From: Thermoplasmata archaeon
GTDB lineage: Archaea > Thermoplasmatota > Thermoplasmata > Thermoplasmatales > Thermoplasmataceae
NCBI GenBank assembly: GCA_021850745.1
Contig: JAJZKX010000082.1
Location: 1 to 7,502 of the forward strand
Reading direction: 5' to 3'
DNA length: 7,502 bases
Part shown: positions 5,021 through 7,502 of the stretch, one piece after another
How the letters are laid out: every line of letters begins with the position of its first letter
Numbering within the stretch: position 1 is the stretch's first letter
Notes under the pieces: generated by a model
What the model was told of the DNA's origin: nothing
The model's database searches: none
Seen by the model: the letters and a program-made list of their open reading frames with translations, nothing else
Made by a program: the position numbers and the translations under genes

Positions 5021-5044
5021 ATTGTCATTTGTATAATGAACAAT
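5021..5044. promoter_or_regulatory. Second inverted repeat in the divergent control region
   Basis: ATTGTCATT and AATGAACAAT flank a 5-nt centre (TGTAT). The inner TCATT/AATGA arms are perfect and the outer ATTG/CAAT arms pair after one extra A. It lies between the two divergent TATA boxes, where one regulator could act on both promoters, for example the winged-helix protein encoded at 5087. Confidence 0.45.
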
Positions 5045-5050
5045 TATCAC

Positions 5051-5059
5051 ATATATAAT
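5051..5059 (+). promoter_or_regulatory. TATA box for the winged-helix gene
   Basis: ATATATAAT centred about 32 nt before the ATG at 5087 gives a start site a few bases upstream of the codon. No Shine-Dalgarno sequence is present, so translation is probably leaderless or nearly so. Confidence 0.6.
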
Positions 5060-5086
5060 AATTATTGTTGTTTTCACATTCTATAA

Positions 5087-5632
5087 ATGATAGACATCTC
5101 TCAATTTGGGAAAAATACAGGTAAAGTTTTACAATACGTGTATGAGAATGAACCAATCAAGATTACACAATTGAAAAATATTGTTGGGAGTGCCTATACT
5201 TATTACAGGTTAATTGATAAATTAGAAGAAGAAGGAATTCTTGAAGTAAATGTTCAAAAAATAGGGAGAATCATTAAAGAAATTTCCCTTACTGAAAAAG
5301 GGAGATCTCTCTGCATGGAATTGGGATATGAAAAAAAAGGGAAAGAGATCTCTGTAACGATGCCTTCCGATTTTAAAAAAAAGTTCAGCAATATGTCAGC
5401 TCTGGTCCACTTTAACGTTTTGGATGATCATGTGGCCTTAACAGAACACAATTTTGATGGATCCGGAAATGACAGAATTGTTTACATCTATACAAGGCCC
5501 AATGGCCACAATATCATGAGGCTCTGGTGCGATGTTGACAAAAGCTTTATTTGCCCCCATACTGAATTTGCATGGACTCTCCCAGATGTCCAGGAGATGG
5601 TCCAGATGCATTCACAGTCCAGGCATGAATAA
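5087..5632 (+). CDS. Winged-helix regulator with C-terminal Cys/His domain, 181 aa
   Basis: Residues 10-80 are a MarR/PadR-like winged helix: ITQLKNIVGSAYTYYRLIDKLEEEGIL gives helix-turn-helix and recognition helix, and NVQKIGRIIKEISLTEKG gives the wing. Residues 93-178 are a separate domain with two strand-rich halves (SALVHFNVLDDHVALTEHNFDG and IVYIYTRPNGHNIMRLWC) and the potential metal ligands H108, H121, H141, C148, C156 and H158. I do not know its family, but it is compact and probably a ligand- or metal-sensing or dimerisation domain. It is transcribed divergently from the operon across a 103-bp control region, so it probably regulates itself, the operon or both. Its stop lies 2 nt from the stop of the convergent integrase gene. 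Confidence 0.85.
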   Translation: MIDISQFGKNTGKVLQYVYENEPIKITQLKNIVGSAYTYYRLIDKLEEEGILEVNVQKIGRIIKEISLTEKGRSLCMELGYEKKGKEISVTMPSDFKKKFSNMSALVHFNVLDDHVALTEHNFDGSGNDRIVYIYTRPNGHNIMRLWCDVDKSFICPHTEFAWTLPDVQEMVQMHSQSRHE

Positions 5633-5634
5633 TA

Positions 5635-6231
5635 TTACATCCATCCGTCTACATAGTCTTTCATTAATATCCTGTCTTCTTCAGTGAATGGAAGATTAAG
5701 ATAATGCTCAAGAGCCACCTTTTCTGAGTTCCCCGTCGATTGCAATATAGACAAGGATTTCATTGGATAATAGAACATCAGCCATGATTCATATGTTTTC
5801 CTGAAGACTTTACCACTAAGCGCTGCAGGATCCACATTCGCTTTCTCTGCCCATCTTATCAAATTCTCCTGGATTGTAGAGTATGAGGGAATGTAGAATT
5901 TGTTATAAAGGAAAGATCTGATGACCTCTACTCCCTTTGTAGACAGGTGAATGTATCTGTCTTTGAGGCCCTTTTCCCTCCTCTTCTCCTTGTGCTCCAT
6001 GACATGGATTGCATGTGCCTGGAAGTCAAACCACTGTCTGTTGATCTGCATTTCCTTCAGTTCTGTGATCCTTCCTGCAGTAAGCAGCAAGGTATCAAGG
6101 ATAACCTGATTTTTATATTTCCCAGCTGCAGCATAAATCGCCTTATATTCTTCTGGCCATAATACACGAAGTTCTTTCCTTTCTCCGGATCTCAAGATCG
6201 GTTTACGAATATATTCGATTTTCTGCACCAA
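5635..6231 (-). CDS. SSV-type tyrosine recombinase (integrase), catalytic domain only, 198 aa
   Basis: A site-specific recombinase that would integrate or excise the element. The catalytic residues are R54 in TAGRITEL, a Lys in the hairpin around residues 81-92 (KEKRREKGLKDRYIHLS), K141-x2-R144 in GKVFRKTY (Lys where most family members have His, as in SSV-type archaeal integrases), N168 in STGNSE where His/Trp is usual, and the nucleophile Y177 in EHYLNL. At 198 residues it is about the size of the catalytic domain alone; the N-terminal core-binding domain of full-length integrases is absent. The frame closes with a TGA directly upstream, so the start must be TTG at 6231 or GTG at 6228. A TATA-like AAAATTTAAG about 25 nt upstream supports leaderless TTG or GTG initiation. 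It could also be the C-terminal part of a gene split by integration. Confidence 0.85.
   Translation of the reverse strand: MVQKIEYIRKPILRSGERKELRVLWPEEYKAIYAAAGKYKNQVILDTLLLTAGRITELKEMQINRQWFDFQAHAIHVMEHKEKRREKGLKDRYIHLSTKGVEVIRSFLYNKFYIPSYSTIQENLIRWAEKANVDPAALSGKVFRKTYESWLMFYYPMKSLSILQSTGNSEKVALEHYLNLPFTEEDRILMKDYVDGWM
6206..6217. repeat. 12-bp perfect palindrome inside the integrase 5' end
   Basis: CGAATATATTCG is a perfect 12-bp palindrome in the fourth to eighth codons of the integrase gene. SSV-type elements keep their attachment site within int, so this could be a crossover core, but coding constraint or chance is equally possible. Confidence 0.25.
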
Positions 6232-6247
6232 TCATGATAAAACAATG

Positions 6248-6276
6248 ACCCTTAAATTTTTCTAAAAGTTAAGGGT
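6248..6276. repeat. 8-bp inverted repeat over the integrase promoter
   Basis: ACCCTTAA (6248-6255) and TTAAGGGT (6269-6276) are perfect reverse complements with a 13-bp spacer, 21 bp centre to centre or two helical turns. The left arm overlaps the TATA-like element of the integrase promoter. It could be an operator or a pair of recombinase-binding arms. Confidence 0.55.
6251..6260 (-). promoter_or_regulatory. TATA-like element for the integrase gene
   Basis: On the minus strand AAAATTTAAG is centred about 25 nt before the TTG at 6231, the spacing for a leaderless transcript. It is a weaker TATA box than the other three promoters here. Confidence 0.45.
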
Positions 6277-6299
6277 TTTAACATAGATCCATCTTGATG

Positions 6300-6312
6300 G
6301 TATATAAATAAA
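6300..6312. promoter_or_regulatory. Orphan TATA-like element in the 250-bp intergenic stretch
   Basis: GTATATAAATAAA is a good TATA match on the plus strand, but the only plus-strand start that follows (ATG at 6362) opens just seven codons. In the minus direction it could serve the integrase with a leader of about 45 nt. A 5-bp hairpin CCATC-TT-GATGG (6289-6300) sits right beside it. Otherwise 6232-6481 holds no gene. Confidence 0.3.
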
Positions 6313-6332
6313 AAATATAATCTGAAAAAATA

Positions 6333-6361
6333 ACCTTAGATCTTGGGGCAGAAGTTAAGGT
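6333..6361. repeat. Second ACCTTA/TAAGGT inverted repeat
   Basis: ACCTTA (6333-6338) and TAAGGT (6356-6361) form a perfect 6-bp inverted repeat with centres 23 bp apart. The half-sites resemble the ACCCTTAA arms about 85 bp away, so the intergenic stretch carries two similar pairs of the same motif. Confidence 0.4.
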
Positions 6362-6450
6362 ATGTTTACATGCCAGAAGGCCTAAAAAATAAACATGAAA
6401 TATTCAGATCAGAAATATGATAAAATGCCTAAAATTACTATATAACAATA

Positions 6451-6458
6451 TTTATATA
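6451..6458 (+). promoter_or_regulatory. TATA box for the small membrane protein gene
   Basis: TTTATATA centred about 27 nt before the ATG at 6482 places the transcription start on or at the start codon, a leaderless gene with no Shine-Dalgarno sequence. Confidence 0.65.
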
Positions 6459-6481
6459 CAAATCACGTGTAATGTTTCCTT

Positions 6482-6757
6482 ATGCGAAAAGGCATGTTTA
6501 TCGTAGGAGTAGTGCTATTGATACTGGGCCTTATAGGATTGGGAGTCGGCGCTGCCGCTTACTCCAGTTTTACCTATAACTCACATCAGATAGCCAGTGG
6601 ATCAGCTCTCGACAACGCAACAAACCAGGCCCTGGTAAGTTCCCAGTTTGGAACTGCCATTGGAGGGTTCATAGGGGGAATAATCTTTTTTGTGATTGGA
6701 TTGCTTCTCATGTTCTTTGGTTACCAGGGAAAAAGCAAAAAGGAAAAAGCAGCTTAG
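6482..6757 (+). CDS. Small membrane protein with two helices, 91 aa
   Basis: A short basic start (MRKG) leads into a very hydrophobic helix at about 5-27 rich in Gly/Leu/Val, a polar loop (28-56, Ser/Asn-rich), a second helix at about 57-80 with small-residue spacing (GTAIGGFIGGI), and a Lys-rich tail (KSKKEK). Positive charge at both ends predicts cytoplasmic termini and an external loop. Small two-helix proteins of this type are common in Thermoplasmata genomes, so this could be a host gene rather than part of the element. It is a single-gene transcript with its own TATA box and a terminator candidate. The function is unknown. Confidence 0.85.
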   Translation: MRKGMFIVGVVLLILGLIGLGVGAAAYSSFTYNSHQIASGSALDNATNQALVSSQFGTAIGGFIGGIIFFVIGLLLMFFGYQGKSKKEKAA

Positions 6758-6764
6758 TAATTTT

Positions 6765-6791
6765 ATGGGGGTTAATACCCATCTATTTTTT
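6765..6791 (+). terminator. Hairpin plus T-run after the membrane protein gene
   Basis: ATGGG (6765-6769) and CCCAT (6778-6782) can pair around an 8-nt loop, followed by a T-rich run ending at 6791, beginning 7 nt after the stop of the membrane protein gene. In archaea the T-run alone can terminate. It also lies just past the end of the minus-strand gene at 6799. Confidence 0.5.
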
Positions 6792-6798
6792 CTTGAAA

Positions 6799-7182
6799 TT
6801 AACTTATAATATCTCCATTTAATGCATACTCGAATTCCCTTGTTTTTCTTTCCATTCTGATAATAAGGTTCAGTTTGATCAATTTATTCAGATGCTCCTG
6901 GATTGAACGCAATGTTATTTCATAATCAATTTTCTTAAATTCTTCTGAAATTTGAGAGGATCTCCCTTTTGAGTTCTCAATGCATTTTAAAATGTTTTTG
7001 TCGACAAAGTCCAGATCCCACTTTAAGAAATCCGGTTCATCTTTCCTTTCTGAAAGCAGGGCCAGAACAATTTCATTATAGGTTCTTCTTCTATTGATGT
7101 AATGGGTGTGATCCCACTCTTCTAAAAGTTTCCTCGTGGATTCCTTCAGTTGAATGGTTGTTGTTCTGTCAGATTCTAATTT
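6799..7182 (-). CDS. RHH plus winged-helix regulator frame lacking a start codon (reached by -1 shift)
   Basis: About 125 residues after the A-run. Residues 4-42 (counting E at 7176 as 1) read as a ribbon-helix-helix unit (RTTTIQLKESTRKLLEEW, then RRRTYNEIVLALLSE). Residues 55-125 read as a winged helix (VDKNILKCIENSKGRSSQI, then RSIQEHLNKLIKLNLIIRM and a wing). Both domains are intact, so selection on the protein is likely, yet the frame has no ATG, GTG or TTG near its start and is closed by a TGA at 7201-7203. It is in the -1 frame relative to the 107-residue frame upstream, and the switch can only happen between 7201 and 7178, which contains nine consecutive A. Most probably the two frames make one protein, by ribosomal or transcript slippage, or the tenth A was lost by mutation or sequencing error. 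Confidence 0.7.
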   Translation of the reverse strand, partial: KLESDRTTTIQLKESTRKLLEEWDHTHYINRRRTYNEIVLALLSERKDEPDFLKWDLDFVDKNILKCIENSKGRSSQISEEFKKIDYEITLRSIQEHLNKLIKLNLIIRMERKTREFEYALNGDIIS

Positions 7183-7502
7183 TTTTTTACCTGGGAGATC
7201 TCATTGAGTTTTTCAACAGCAAGATTTTCAAATTTGCCAAGGAAAGCTGGAACATAGTATTTGTAGAATGCCTCAGCGATGACATCATGAAAATCTTCTT
7301 CCTGAAGATCTTTCAGACTTTCATATTCTGCCCTGATGTTCATGCTTTCCCCTACATAATCAAATCCGTAAGAACTCCAGTCCTGCATTAATTCTTCGTT
7401 TTTTTCCTTAATGATGAGTTCTATTTCGGTATTTTCTTCCCATTCAAAATTTCCCCCATCGATTGATGCCAGAGCATCATTTTCTCCTGCAGACTCCATG
7501 TA
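7176..7502 (-). CDS. N-terminal part of the frameshifted regulator, at least 107 aa, right end open
   Basis: The frame starts with an ATG at 7499 but remains open to the window edge, so the real start may lie further right. The protein is acidic and helical: residues 17-40 are Glu/Lys-rich, 55-70 include YESLKDLQEEDFHDVI, and 80-107 form an amphipathic helix ending in VKKN. No known motif is seen. It ends at TAG (7176-7178) immediately after an A9 run; a -1 slip there joins it to the RHH plus winged-helix frame, which lacks its own start. Read together they form a regulator of about 230 residues or more with an N-terminal helical domain. Read separately, this is a hypothetical protein. Confidence 0.7.
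   Translation of the reverse strand, partial: YMESAGENDALASIDGGNFEWEENTEIELIIKEKNEELMQDWSSYGFDYVGESMNIRAEYESLKDLQEEDFHDVIAEAFYKYYVPAFLGKFENLAVEKLNEISQVKKN

Noticed and set aside
6232..6481. tRNA gene or tRNA fragment as attachment site
   Set aside because: No TTCRANNC-type T-loop with paired arms was seen on either strand here or in the integrase, so no tRNA boundary can be claimed.
7158..7391. Plus-strand frame of 77 codons rich in Phe and Ile
   Set aside because: It is antisense to the frameshifted regulator; its hydrophobicity is the usual mirror of a Lys/Glu-rich coding strand.
1..7502. CRISPR array or insertion sequence ends
   Set aside because: No regularly spaced 20-40 bp direct repeats and no transposase or terminal inverted repeats were found; the only direct repetition is the divergent HTH duplication inside one gene.

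Overview
The window looks archaeal, most like a member of the Thermoplasmata (the acidophilic Thermoplasma/Ferroplasma/Cuniculiplasma group), carrying part of a plasmid- or virus-like mobile element. The reasons are AT-rich intergenic DNA with TATA boxes placed so that transcripts begin at or very near the start codon, strong Shine-Dalgarno sites only inside the operon, a minimal tyrosine recombinase with K-x-x-R in place of H-x-x-R as in SSV-type archaeal integrases, and many tiny zinc-finger and winged-helix proteins. The taxon is inferred from style, not from a database match.

Layout. (1) Positions 1-4983, minus strand: one run of 19 tightly packed genes that continues off the left edge. 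Of the 18 junctions, 11 are 4-nt overlaps (ATGA or TTGA), 3 are TAATG overlaps, 2 are longer overlaps (13 and 20 nt) and 2 are short gaps (2 and 16 nt). Nearly every downstream start has a strong Shine-Dalgarno sequence. The first gene is a 50-residue ribbon-helix-helix (RHH) protein. After it come a 43-residue zinc knuckle, a 370-residue protein with an N-terminal Cys/His cluster and two tandem helix-turn-helix repeats, a Cys-rich 40-mer, four consecutive C2H2-like mini-proteins, a zinc-ribbon membrane protein and a second small membrane protein, a helical 54-mer, an HNH nuclease, another zinc-finger 56-mer and several unrecognised proteins. Eight genes of 60 residues or fewer were found by reading the sequence directly, including one cut by the left edge.

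(2) Positions 4984-5086: a divergent promoter region with two TATA boxes and two inverted repeats, probably the control switch between the operon and a plus-strand winged-helix regulator (5087-5632). (3) Positions 5635-6231, minus: the integrase, convergent with the regulator, followed by a 250-bp AT-rich intergenic stretch with paired inverted repeats next to its promoter. (4) Positions 6482-6757, plus: a small two-helix membrane protein with its own promoter and a likely terminator. (5) Positions 6799-7502, minus: a regulator-like coding region in two frames. An upstream frame ends at an A9 run, and an RHH plus winged-helix frame without any start codon continues from it, implying a -1 frameshift, transcript slippage, a decayed gene or a sequencing error.

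Working model (inference): the RHH protein and the winged-helix protein control a single long transcript of accessory DNA- and RNA-binding mini-proteins, and the integrase moves the element. The replication or structural genes that would separate virus from plasmid are not visible here. Regions 4 and 5 may be host chromosome or a second module; no tRNA or direct-repeat boundary could be found to decide.
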